A stretch of 64,000 nt of DNA, from positions 6,182,501-6,246,500 of the forward strand of contig OX344750.2 in assembly GCA_947034885.2 (NCBI GenBank), in the 5' to 3' direction. This stretch comes from Thuidium tamariscinum. Taxonomy: Eukaryota; Streptophyta; Bryopsida; Hypnales; Thuidiaceae. A model generated the notes under the pieces. That model did not search any database, was not told where the DNA came from, and worked only from the letters and a program-made list of their open reading frames with translations. Both the position numbers and the translations under genes were made by a program. Shown piece by piece: positions 1 to 10,755 of the stretch (position 1 is the stretch's first letter; each line of letters opens with the position of its first letter).

Positions 1-215
1 TTATTGGCATTTGTGATATTCAATCGGGGTCTTTTTTTAAATAGTTAAATATTTTCAAAAATTACAAAAAAATTAGAAAAAGTGTAGAATAGTTATGAGT
101 ACCTTCCCTATAAAATTTTGAGTCATTTAGAGTTAAAACACAAAAATTATGGCCAAAAAATAAATCATCACATGTTGTGTGATACAAAATCATACAAGTG
201 TTTTTTGCATTCACC
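1..215 (+). mobile_element. 3' part of a GGGTGATTGC-family inverted-repeat element
   Basis: The window opens inside a copy of the ~730-bp element family described at 1118-1850. This stretch matches 46150-46347 in order, including the phrase attatggccaaaaaa. It ends with an inverted terminus (acaagtgttttttgcattcacc) at 194-215. No coding potential is visible. The left end is outside the window. Confidence 0.7.
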
Positions 216-223
216 TATATCAT

Positions 224-884
224 GGATGATTGCAAAAAGCACTTGTCTTATTTTTTGCCCCTAAGTTTTAGATTAGTGGTTTTTTGTTCATAACTTTGGC
301 ATTATATGTCAATTTTACATGAAATTTAAAATGAAGGTATAACTAGTAGTCTTACACGTTCATTGTTTTTATTCATTTTTAATTTATCATTTTATCATTT
401 TTTAATAGCTCCCAATTTGATGTCTACCTTAGTCATTTATGGAGGTTGTAGATATTTATTACTATTTTTGACCTATAAATGTGATTTTGAAACTCAAAAT
501 TACAATACAAATACTATTATCAAAGTTGCACAAGCCTACAAAGAGTTTTTCTAAACCATCTACTTTCCACATGTATTCAAAGTGCACTACATTTGTACAA
601 GTGTATAAAACACAATTTTTTTCTTGTAGATAAAAATGGTTGAGACTTGAGAACAAGCATTTTCAAGTTAGAATATTTTCAATTGTTTTTTCTTAAAACA
701 TAACTTTTAGAGATAAATTTTTCTAAATCTTAATTTTTGTAGCCATACTCATCTCAATACTTTGCAAAATATTTATGTTTTATTCCATTTAAGAAAATTT
801 ATTCCAAAAGTCACAATATTCAATAAAATATCTAAAAATGTCTATTTTGAATAGAAGCCAACAAGCGTTTTTTTGCAATGATTC
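224..884 (+). mobile_element. GGGTGATTGC-family element, diverged subgroup
   Basis: It begins GGATGATTGCAAAAAGCACT and ends with the inverted form gcgtttttttgcaatgattc. Two close relatives lie at 14404-15163 and 44513-45265 with the same internal order. It is non-coding and AT-rich. A clear target duplication is not visible for this subgroup. The short open frames within it look accidental. Confidence 0.7.
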
Positions 885-1117
885 ATTCAATAGATTGGAT
901 AGAGGAAAAAAAAAATTTCATTGTAAATGTAAATATCTCACAATTTATACCAAAGCTTATAAAATTTCTTCCAACATTCTCATGTAGTCATGCAAGATCC
1001 TAATCCTAATATCCTATGGCTAGATATGCAAATTAAAGAAACAAAGTATTTTGCTCAAGATTTGCAATTAAATTGATAGGTTTCGATTGATATTTGGTAT
1101 TCATAATACATAGTCAT
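885..1117. other. AT-rich spacer holding an empty site of the giant transposon
   Basis: The sequence ccaacattctcatgtagtca around 974-993 is the uninterrupted version of the site into which the 17.2-kb element at 15275-32500 inserted. The following gcaagatcctaatcc also matches the right flank of that element. No gene is visible. Confidence 0.7.
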
Positions 1118-1850
1118 GGGTGATTGCAATTTGCAAGAAACACTTGTAGTTTTTTTTGTCCCCTTGACCTTTAGGAGGTAGTTTTTTGCTCATAACTTTT
1201 GCATCTTTTGTTCAATTGACTTGAAACTTGAAATGAAGGTGCCTACAAAAGTTTTACATTTTGTGTAATTTTTTCAATTTAAAAAAAAAAAATTTATTAT
1301 TTTTAAATTGCTTCCAATTGGGTGTCTACTTTGGCCATTTTGGAGGGTTTTAGTCCTATTTTTGACCCAAAAATGAAAATTTTGAGCTGAAAATTGACAT
1401 GCAAGGACCTCACCTAAAGTTACACAAGACCACAAAGAGATTTTTTGAAAATACTATATTATTCAACCTCCACATGTCGTCAAAGTGGTTGACTTTGCGC
1501 AAGTGTGGAGAATAAAATTTATTTTTTCCAAAGATGAAATTTATTGGAAAAGAAATACCTTTACTTGGAGAAAACATGGATTTTTCATTTTCATTTTTCG
1601 AATTTTTTACTATTTTTACCAAATTAGTGAAAAAGAACTATTTTCATTGTATTTTCCATTGTCTATAATATTTAGAGAAAATTTTTCTTAGGTCTGAATT
1701 TCAAGAAACATAATATTCTCATTTCTCTTCAATTTATCCATATTTTTTTTCAATTAAAATTTTTTTATTCCAAAAGTCATAGGACTTGCAAGACTCACGG
1801 ATTTTGAGCCATTTTGAGCCAAAACCGGTAAGTGTTTCTAGCAACCACCC
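1118..1850 (+). mobile_element. Non-autonomous GGGTGATTGC element with TCAT target duplication
   Basis: The element is 733 bp and starts GGGTGATTGCAATTTGCAAG. Its inverted end is gtgtttctagcaaccaccc. It is flanked by the direct repeat TCAT at 1114-1117 and 1851-1854. It is nearly the same length as the copies at 33008-33740 (733 bp) and 42046-42775 (730 bp). There is no transposase coding, so it depends on an enzyme supplied elsewhere. Confidence 0.85.
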
Positions 1851-2828
1851 TCATAGAAATTTTAGAGTTTCAAGTTATAAAATCTAAAAGGTAAAAAATA
1901 ACTGACAAGTTTGCAATATATAGGGTGAGCATACAATAATCAATCATCAAGGCTAGTTTTTTCATTTTTTATGAAATGCCAAAGTAGTGATATAAAATGT
2001 TATAGACTTGGCCCTCCAAATTTCAACATTCATCCACATACTAGATAGAAAATATCACATATCACATGAACATATTTCTAATTTCATCCACAATCCGGCA
2101 ATTTCATCCAAGATTTTCTTACTAATAAGGAGTTTTTTGGCAAAAAAACATCACGTTCTTTGCCTTTTCTTTTTAAACCAAATTATTTTTTTGTGATGTC
2201 ATCTGGCACCAAAAAGCCAGAATAAAAAACAAACCCTGGCAGTTTAATCACTTAATTAATTTTGAGGATAAACATCCAATAGAAATTCTGATTTTTCTGC
2301 ATGGGTGCCTTCGTTAGTTCATTTGAGTAAATGAGTACGTTGTGACTGTGTGTGAGCGATCGCTTGTGAAATGCAATTAGTACAACAATCAGTCAGCAAT
2401 AGAAAGTAAAGCTCATCTGTTCTCCCAACCAATCCCATCTGAGCTAGTGAGCTTTCCATCAGGCAATAGAAACAAATAATCAGTAATCTGTTCAGGAATG
2501 ATCCATTCGAGTTTTTAATAAACAAGCAGTAGGATGCACTTCCACATTTTGAATGAAATCTGTCTCAAACAAATATTTCAAATATTTCATTAAAATGATA
2601 GTATGCCACAAACTTGACATTTTCAGGTTTAAATCATGTGATTTAAATTGTATTCCTCTCCTAGATTTCAAGACTTGAATGGAAAAATGGCGTCAAATTA
2701 CCGCCATTTTAACAAAAGTCTTGAGTTAGGACTCACTGGGCTCTCTAAGGCAAAGAACTAAATGTCAAATTCATGAATTGGTGATATTCCACAAACCAAA
2801 AATTGTTACAGTATTACTACTGTACTAC
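1851..2828. other. AT-rich spacer, no gene seen
   Basis: This stretch is homologous to 46348-46620 and then to pieces at 47388-47454, 48165-48260 and 51230-51390, where other insertions interrupt it. It contains the empty site (gaggataaacatcc, about 2263-2276) for the element at 46622-47387. Open frames are short and uninformative. Confidence 0.6.
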
Positions 2829-3075
2829 ACGTTATGACGTTAAGCACTTGGTTTCCAGTCTCATTCTAAATAATTGATGTAATAACGCATTACAATACTT
2901 GGGAAAGTGCCACGATGCACTGCACCATTGCAGTACTGGAAAGAAAAAGAAACCCGACACGCTTAACACCGAGTTACGACCCTCCCTAAGTGCATATGGA
3001 GAAATTTGTTACCCTTGAGCTACCGCCCTCGGCCAACAATTTCCCCATATGCACTCAGGGAGGGTCATAACCCGT
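2829..3075. mobile_element. Small hairpin element, 3-bp duplication TAC
   Basis: Sequence from 2829 to 3075 is absent from the homologous site near 51380 (ttacactactacactttgg). It is flanked by TAC at 2826-2828 and 3076-3078. The ends are inverted (ACGTTATGAC against GTCATAACCCGT). The right part folds into a long hairpin with arms at about 2970-3010 and 3034-3073, sharing gaccctccct and gtgcatatgg. It is non-coding and may belong to a 3-bp-duplication group such as PIF/Harbinger. Confidence 0.65.
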
Positions 3076-5157
3076 TACTTTGGTTTCGATCAAGTTTCGT
3101 AGATTGAACCGAGCCATTTCAATGCAATGGAATTGATATTGCTAATTCATTGAAAATCAGGTTCAACTTTGAAGCGCGCCGACGTCCATATCCTGGACGA
3201 TGAACAGAGGGCTTCAAGGCGCTGTTTCATCCAATTAACTTCTCATTTATCCAATGTAACACTTGAATCCAGAAAAGACAACCTTCTTTAATGACCAAAT
3301 TCATTAAATTCTGATAAATGATTTATCTGTACAAAGCTATAAGCAAAAATGTGCGAAAATTCTAAAAAGGATTGAGACACTTCAAGGTTAATACTAATAT
3401 AATGTGCCAGAATTAGCTAGAAGTAGAAGATATTTCAGTCAACACATATATAATTATTAATAATTATCTCGATCAATACATGGCACAGTCATCAATATGT
3501 AATTATTGAAAATGCTTGCGTATTCATTGAGGCCAATTTCCTGGTCAATGAAGCTTGATCGAAGGTATTCAAATAATACGCAAGTTTGCCTCGCTCACGC
3601 ATAATTAATTGTGTTTATATCAATGAAAGAAAACAATTAATCAGCTTTTGATCTGAAGATGTTTTTGCAAATACAGCTCTTGGATTTCGATCGAGGAATG
3701 TTCAAATGTACTTGTCTCAGTTCTCAGTCGATCGAGTTGTTGTTAGTTAGAACTACCTATTAGAATGCTTAATTACAAGATCCGTCCAAGAAGTTTGATT
3801 TTCCAGTAGGACCTAAGCTAGACGGGGATATCGATCCAGGACCCAAGGTGCGATGGACTGAAAATTTGGCAACATGCATGAGTCGCAAGCTTGCGAGAAT
3901 TGAAACAAACAAATATTAACTGACAGTCCAGTCAAGATGATTGTCGTCCGAATCTGCGGTTTTGATGCATATAATTGCAGGTGGCGGGTGTGAAGAAGAG
4001 CTCGCACGGGTGCACTTGAATTGGATCATGATTTTGGCACACATACGTATAATGAGTGTTAGTTGAAGTATACCTCACCATTGATTCAAAATTTCAAATT
4101 AACGAGTAAAACAGCAATTAGCTCTGTTCCAATCATTCTAGTGTGTGGAAATGAAATTGTTTAAACATCATTCTAGTTGATTACAGCATGCAGCTAGACC
4201 GTGCCTTTCATTTTGTTAGAGATGTATATAACGGAAATTTTTTAAATATACATGCCAATTTAATTATGGTCATCTTTATGTGGACGTCAAATTAAGTTGA
4301 ATTCGATTTCGTTAGTTAGTGGCTTGTTACAAAGGGGAGTGCCATGATACTTACCGTCGTAGCGTCGCTAGCTGATTCCATGTATTTGGACTAAAAAAGG
4401 ATCACTCCAAATTTCGAGAGGTCCGTGCAAAAGCGTCCGCACTCCGCAGTCCTGGGGTCTTGCACTTAGTAGCTAGGCATGGCGTGATTGGGCATTTATT
4501 TTCAAACTCGATCAATCACGAGGAGTGCAATTCAAACTACGAGTAAACTCCATGACAGCGTGTAGACAGATCACATGGATAGCTAGATGATTGGATAATA
4601 TCTGAAGCATCGAGAATCAAACACTGAAGAAGATTCAAAGAGGAAACAGGTCGACCAGAACTCACATCAAGAACAGCAGTGCAGGTCGCAATGCAGGTGG
4701 GTGGCTGCTGCCCATGACCCACAGTGGCAACAGCCACGCAAATGGCATGAAGAAGTGCGATGAATCAACGTAACTATCGTGGAGACCGCCCTGCGCAAGG
4801 GGGGTACTTTTGAACTACACATATCACGATGCAATTCTATCGTGGGTCTGCACCAATTAAACTGGCATGGGTCCCGGAGCAACCGTCCTAACAGTCATTG
4901 TCATTTCAGAAGCAGTCCGGCCTGACCGGGGTGGCTAGCCCGGAATCATCGATCGATAATCCAATCCATGATCAATCAAGCGCTTGCAACAAGGACTGGA
5001 GCACAGCACGCTAGTGGGGGGTTGGGGGCCGGTTGGGCACGAATCATCCATTCAAGTCATGATCGAGACGCCTGTGACCAGTACCTAGCGAGAGAGAGCC
5101 ACGAAAGAGGAAAAGGAAACAATTATGCATTAAGAATTTCAGGGCCGCTAGGTTACC
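3076..5157. other. BURP1 upstream region, tandem-duplicated
   Basis: From about 3390 (ctaatataatgtgccagaat) this region is homologous to 34037 onward and 51467 onward. The last kilobase before the gene is the best conserved and also GC-richer than the surrounding DNA. Many ATCGAT/GATCGA words occur. No coding region is convincing. Confidence 0.6.
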
Positions 5158-5164
5158 TATAAAT
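5158..5164 (+). promoter_or_regulatory. TATA box of BURP1
   Basis: TATAAAT sits 206 bases before the ATG. It is preserved in the same context (gttacctataaatt) before BURP2 at 36969 and BURP3 at 53152, which supports it as the core promoter. Confidence 0.65.
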
Positions 5165-5363
5165 TGAAGGCCTCTCTACTTTCCCAACCACACTACCTTC
5201 CTTCACTTGCACATCGATCCACTTTGCTAGTCGTCTCTTCAGTGCCCTACGCCTCAGTGGGCTTGTTTTCGATCATATCCTCCTTCAGACTTCAGTTGCC
5301 TGTTCCTACAACATACATACAACGCTAGTTCACGACTTCACGCCCTTCGATTCGTTCTGCAGC

Positions 5364-6641
5364 ATGGCGGAGCAGTGGAACCTGATGGTCGTCTTACAGA
5401 CTCTCTTCATCATGGCCACGGTCATGACTGTAAGTATTTTTTTCACAGTGATTGACAAGCTGCTAGATCGCTAGTTAGGATGTATGCTCTTTAGGATTCG
5501 ACCATAAGGTATCTGCATGCCCTCATTTCATGTAGTTAACAAACCACGCGTGTTCTCGATCGAAGAATGACAAATGAAACTAACTTTGATGCATGTTATC
5601 GAACCAATCATACGATTTGCCTTATTCAATTTAATGACCTGTCCAATGGGTATGCATGTAACGCATCTAGAAAGCTCTTATCGGTCGATTGATCGAGTCC
5701 CAAAGTCGTCAACTAATTTGTTCGTGACTGTGGTCCATTCACTGATCGTAATACTCATTCTCATGCACTGGCAAGGCATGCAGGTGACCGGAGCGAGATC
5801 CATCTCCACAGGTGACCGAACGGACGCGGCCAAAGTGGCGGCAATTTGCAGCTCAAACGGTCTGGTGTGCGTCGACAGCTTCCTCCAAACGATTTCCTCC
5901 AAGGCCACCGGCGTCCAACGCGACCACTCCATCAATACCATCAATGACTTCCAACGAGACTTCTTCTTGGAATCCGCGTTGGTGGTGGGCGGAAAGATGA
6001 CGCTCGACGCAAACCTCCACGATGACGCCCCCAAGTAGGCCTTCTTGACAGCATCCTCCGCCAGCCAGTTGCCCGCACTCACCTCCTCCAACTCCGTGGC
6101 GCTCGTTCGCCACTTCGGCGTGGCCCTCAACAGCGATTTGGCCACGGCCACGGCCACCGCGGCATACTTGTGCGGTTACAGCGCGCTGCCAGGAGAGAAG
6201 ATGACGTGCGCCACCTCCAGCGACGCCGTGGCCAAGTTCGTCTCCTCCGAACTAGGTTCCAAGGTGAAGGTGCTGTCCACCACCAACACGCCGGTGCTCG
6301 CCTCCACCAAGGCCCCCGTCACTATCACGGACTTCCGCAAAGGCTCCGTGGCCGAGGGCCAGAAGATCGTGGTGTGCCACATTGTGAACTTCCCGTCTTC
6401 CCTTTACTATTGCCACCGCGTGATGGGCACCAAAGTGATCCCCGCCACGCTCCAGCCCAACGCCTCCGCCGCCATCCAAGCCGTGGGTGTGTGCCACATC
6501 GACACTTCTTTGTGGCTGAGTACCCACCCGGCCTTCAGCGCGCTCAAAATCCCCCGCGGCGATGAGGCATGCCATTGGCTCGTCAATTCAGACCTAGTCT
6601 TCGTACCCACCTCCGACGACGCCGATGCCCAGATGGAGTGA
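5364..6641 (+). pseudogene. BURP-domain protein gene BURP1, interrupted by an in-frame TAG
   Basis: Two exons are predicted: 5364-5429 (22 codons, GTAAGT donor) and 5784-6641 (CAG acceptor). The product would be a secreted BURP protein. A hydrophobic N-terminus (MAEQWNLMVVLQTLFIMATV) reads as a signal peptide, and the C-terminal BURP domain shows the CH-x10-CH-x25-CH-x24-CH pattern. A stop codon TAG at 6036-6038 replaces the Arg codon CGG found at this place in BURP2 and BURP3, so translation would stop after about 107 residues, before nearly all of the BURP domain. The frame is otherwise open to the TGA at 6639-6641 and closely similar to its relatives, so the loss looks recent. There is also one residue less between the second and third CH pairs than in BURP2. 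The flanking promoter and splice sites remain intact. Confidence 0.85.
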
Positions 6642-8518
6642 TCGAGCTACGAATTCTACCGCTGGCTGCTGATCGAGTACTGCCTTCTGTCAGCGCCATC
6701 AACTTTACGTATTATGTTCGGGGCTGCCTTTTGGCTGGGGGATAGAATCGGCAGCAGTACTGAGAATCATTGCTTCCTATGTTGCGTACTTGCGTACGTG
6801 TGGCGGGAGTGGTGAAGTTTGATATATTAAATTATGTGCGTTCAGTGTGTGTTTTCATCGTCGTCTTTCAGTGTTTGTATTGTGCCCTGTGTGCAAATCC
6901 GTTGCTTTCATCCAAGTAGCGGCCATGGCATGGACGACCTCTTTTCCACAGATCGAGTGACAGGTGGTCAAGATGGAGGTTGCCGAGCCATTGTGCGTCT
7001 GAATGGGTGCGATTGGGATTCATGGAGTCGGCTATACATAGAGCCTTGAAATTAATAATTGTACGTCAATCCATAGGCTTAATTAAAGGAGTCGATAGTC
7101 CTCGCTAGCTGAAAGTTGGGTAGCACTTGGCAAGGATTACTACTCGGAGTTCGACGAATTGAGCCTCCATTGGCACGCAATCATGTACGACTGATGTGAG
7201 TCATCTCGGCCAGAACGATGGCCACACTTTCTGTCCATTTTGTGTGAATAAACAGGCCCCTTTTATTGTACGTTGAACTATCAGTGGCTTCGAATGGAAG
7301 TATGTCAACTGTTGTGGTGTAAAGATGGCCTCTGAAAATATGGATTCACACCTAGAAGATGTAATTTGCATTTAAAATAGTTTGCCTCATGGTCAATTGA
7401 TGTGAAAAATCACAATCGGGAGTTGATGATGTTCCATGGCCAAGCCTGGGTACTTTTGATTCGGAGCTCGTGCTTGATATTTGCTTCAGCTTGAAGAGAG
7501 GCAGCAGTTGATGGAAGATGTCTTCTCGTTTCAGCTACTTGTTATCAGTGACATGCCGTAAACATGCACAAGGTAATGGGCTCCGGGGAAATTGGATCAA
7601 TGAAATTTAAAGTTAGTGCTTGATGAAGTTGCCTGCAATTCCTTCCACACTTCTAGCTCCTGCAACAATACACACATTCAGGAACAGAGTTTACTCCGCC
7701 ATTTATGCTTGGTTCATTTCAAGGTTTACGTCTCTTACAGGCAATTCTGAAGGTGCGGTTATTCTGATTGTGAACAATTTTGTTGACTTACCTACTCATT
7801 ATAGCTTTTAAAGACACTATTAAGGGTGACTACCAAGCATGACAAGAGTAGGAACAGAAGCCATTACTAAAGATTGGAAGACAATATGTACAAGAACGCC
7901 AAGGCCGGGAAGTGTGCCAAATGAACTCAAATTGCAGGTATTAGTGTCTTAAAAATAAGTTCAAATTGTAATCTTCCTTGTCCTCTGAGGTTCAAGAACA
8001 TCCCATCTTTGCCTAACATGTTACTGAAAAACTAACGACCTATCGATCTCCCATGTACAAATATAGTGCCTGCAGTTTGGAGGCAGTATCCACAACTTCC
8101 TTCTCTGCGATGACAAAGCTCCCATTCACGAAGGGAAAAGCACCGTTTTCCAGAATTCATCACCACGTACAACTTCAAAAAAGCTTCAAACAGGGCTCAT
8201 CTCGTCGAGGGAAACCGTTGGCAAGCATTTGTGCACAACGATTTGGGACGACCATCAATGCTGCAAATGTGCCATCACAGCCGTCATCCCTCCTTCTCTG
8301 CCCTCAACACGATCAACATCCTTAAAAATCAATATGAATGCCTTATGCTGACAATTGAATTAGCTCCCTTAAATTAGATCCCTCACATTGGATTCCTTAA
8401 CGGTTGTCCCCCGGCTATGGCCATTCAAAATCCAAACTTCTACACAAACCACCATCCCTTAGAATGAACCTGGCATCAATCTGGGCTCTAAAGTTGAATT
8501 CAAAATTCGTTTGACCTA
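6642..8518. other. BURP1 downstream region, tandem-duplicated
   Basis: This is homologous to 38571-40040 and 54670-55870. A conserved AATAAA at 7247-7252 (tgtgtgaataaac) recurs at 39152 and 55293 and could serve as a poly(A) signal, though it is about 600 bases from the stop codon. The open frames here are not conserved as proteins among the copies. Confidence 0.5.
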
Positions 8519-8882
8519 CAGTATTTCACCCATTTCCAACCCCTTATTTAAGTAATTACACATATGTAGAGTGCAGGTTTTTTGAATGAATTTTTTTTTC
8601 ATGTATAGAAATAGAATTCGGAAGGATGCCATATTCTTCCAAAATTTTATTACACAAATTGTAATTACTAAGAATTTTTTAGTAGAAGATTCTTTTCAAC
8701 CTATAATGGTGATATAGGTTGATTGCAAAATCAACCAAGGGCTAGTTGCATTTATGAGAGCCTTGCAAGTTGCAACCAATCATAATGTGCGACAATTGCT
8801 TTGGGAACTACACCACAACTTCACGGAAAGAAAATGGCCTATTGATTGGAAATGGGGGCGATAAAAAATGGGTGAAATACTC
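8519..8882. mobile_element. TA-flanked miniature element (mariner/Stowaway-like)
   Basis: This 364-bp insertion has inverted ends CAGTATTTCACCCATTT and AAATGGGTGAAATACTC and is flanked by TA (8517-8518 and 8883-8884). The homologous site at about 40036-40050 (gacctatcaggaaatac) lacks it and has one TA. TA duplication is typical of Tc1/mariner-type elements. It is non-coding. Confidence 0.8.
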
Positions 8883-9449
8883 TATAAGGAAATACATTGC
8901 CGGATTTTGAAGGGAAGATATTGCCACTTTCATTTGAATTTTTTTTGTTGTACTTCATCACCCACTACAATAGTAGATCACAACTTCTTCAAAGGCAATA
9001 GATGGTTTTGTTGCTAGAGTATTGAGGGATAATATCTATATATAAAATAGGAGCATCCATTTAAATCAGTGTATTCATTGTTAGACACTAGAAGTCCCTA
9101 AAAGTATCTCCATCCCCATGTTTAATTGTGATTGGTGGGCTTTGATTTTTTAGATTAATTTTGGTGTGAGAATGAAAGCACATTTTCTAGAGTGCAGATT
9201 TGAATGTCTAGAAGAGTTCTACTTTGAAGATTCCCTTTTCAATTGTTAATGTAATAATATTTTTTTTAGAGAAAGGAGCCTTCAATTATAATAAAATTGC
9301 TTAAATTGGTAGTTACGGATGTTGCTACCTTAGACATACCTTATTCAATTCCAGAAGTGACAATAATGTGGTTGTTGGTTCAAGTGCGCTTAATTGTGAA
9401 AAAATGTTTGCTAGAATAAGTTGCAAGCTTACTCAATAAATGAGGTACT
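8883..9449. other. AT-rich spacer, no gene seen
   Basis: This is homologous to roughly 40040-40900 in the second unit with many small differences. The 4-bp duplication TACT of the next element occupies 9446-9449. Nothing coding is visible. Confidence 0.5.
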
Positions 9450-10751
9450 GGGTCATTGCAAGAAACACCGGTCCTATTTTGCGCCACAATGCGAACCACT
9501 TTTTTGTTTTCTACTATAACTTTTGGAGATTAAGTCCAATGAACATGAAATTTTTATTGAACATACCTAACTTGAAGTTTATTAGATCCCTTATTTTTCA
9601 GAAATTAAAAAAAATCATTTTATATTTAAAAAACATTTTCGTTGAGCTGTCACAAAATTACGTTTATGGTTATCAGTACGTTCGCAATGTCTAAATTTAA
9701 TGATTTGAAGACAAAACTTTCATGGGCTATTGTATAGGTGTAAAACCTATAAATTCCAAATGAAAATCTAAAAATATATTTTTTTATGTCCTCCACATGA
9801 GTACAAATTTTTTCCCATGGCACGCAATTTTTGAACACTAATGATGGTTCTAAGATCGTTCTTTTGGTCAAATCTCATTGAAATCAACTTTCCTCCAATG
9901 GCAAATTATTAGTTTTTCTTAAAATTGATTTTACTATTTTTTACAAATTAAAATGTGGAAGTACTAATTTTCATGAGATTTTGCACTTTTTTGGTTTTCC
10001 TACTTAGAGATTTTTCCTATGCCATTAGAGAAATTTTGAACCCTCAAAAAGGCCCTTAGAAATTGACATGCAAAGCTATTTATTGAAGGCTAGAGAAGAT
10101 AGCCTTAGTACACAATATGTGTCGCTACCTTGTGTGAATATTCATCAAGTACTTGTGAATTTGTTGAATAAAGAATTCACTTATTGTACCAAGGACTTGA
10201 ATGACAAAAAGTACCTATTGTTCTATTGTCCAATAAGAAGCATTTCATGGTGCAAACATCATGAGTATGAAGTACCAATGATCTTTTTAAGAAAGAAGTC
10301 TCACTCATTGTACTAAAAACACATGAGTCATTAGTACTTAATTGCACCAAATTTATCCTTCTCCAAATAAAATAATCCCTCAATGTACTTAAAATTTGAA
10401 TGACAAGAAGTACCTAATGTCCCATTATCCAATAAAAAAACATGTACCTTTATAAACATCATGATGTCAAATGGATGGAAATAGGGGAAAAAAATTGTCC
10501 TTTCTTTGACAAATGCACATTTAAATCCAATTGAGGACCCCAATTGAGGCCATTCTAGAGGCCTCTTTGAGGGTTCAAAATTTCTCTAATGCCTTTCCTT
10601 TTTCGGGGATCTTCTTCTTAAAGGTTTATACATGAAACATATTTTTCACTTTTTTTAAAACTTTTTTTTCTAATTTTAAAGTAATTCTGAAAAAAAAAAG
10701 ACTATGTTTGAAAACGCTACGCTTTTTGCACGGTGTTTCTTGCAACAACCC
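9450..10751 (+). mobile_element. GGGTGATTGC-family element carrying a nested insertion
   Basis: It starts GGGTCATTGCAAGAAACAC and ends gtgtttcttgcaacaaccc, flanked by TACT at 9446-9449 and 10752-10755. It is the same subfamily as 33008-33740, which is 733 bp. The extra length is a nested element at 10024-10590. Confidence 0.85.
10024..10590. mobile_element. Nested element with ATTAGAGAAATTTTGAACCC ends
   Basis: This 567-bp insertion sits inside the previous element. Inverted ends ATTAGAGAAATTTTGAACCC and its reverse complement continue for about 30 bases, with the 3-bp repeat GCC at 10021-10023 and 10591-10593. The sister copy near 33588 has a single ACC and no insertion. A second member lies at 50392-50882. 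It is non-coding. Confidence 0.8.
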
Positions 10752-10755
10752 TACT

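Noticed and set aside
6170-6565. Arg/Pro-rich plus-strand frame overlapping BURP1 (also at 38096 and 54195)
   Set aside because: An out-of-frame shadow of the BURP exon with biased composition and no family features.
8053-8325. 90-codon plus-strand frame downstream of BURP1
   Set aside because: Not preserved in the homologous downstream regions of BURP2 and BURP3; likely chance.
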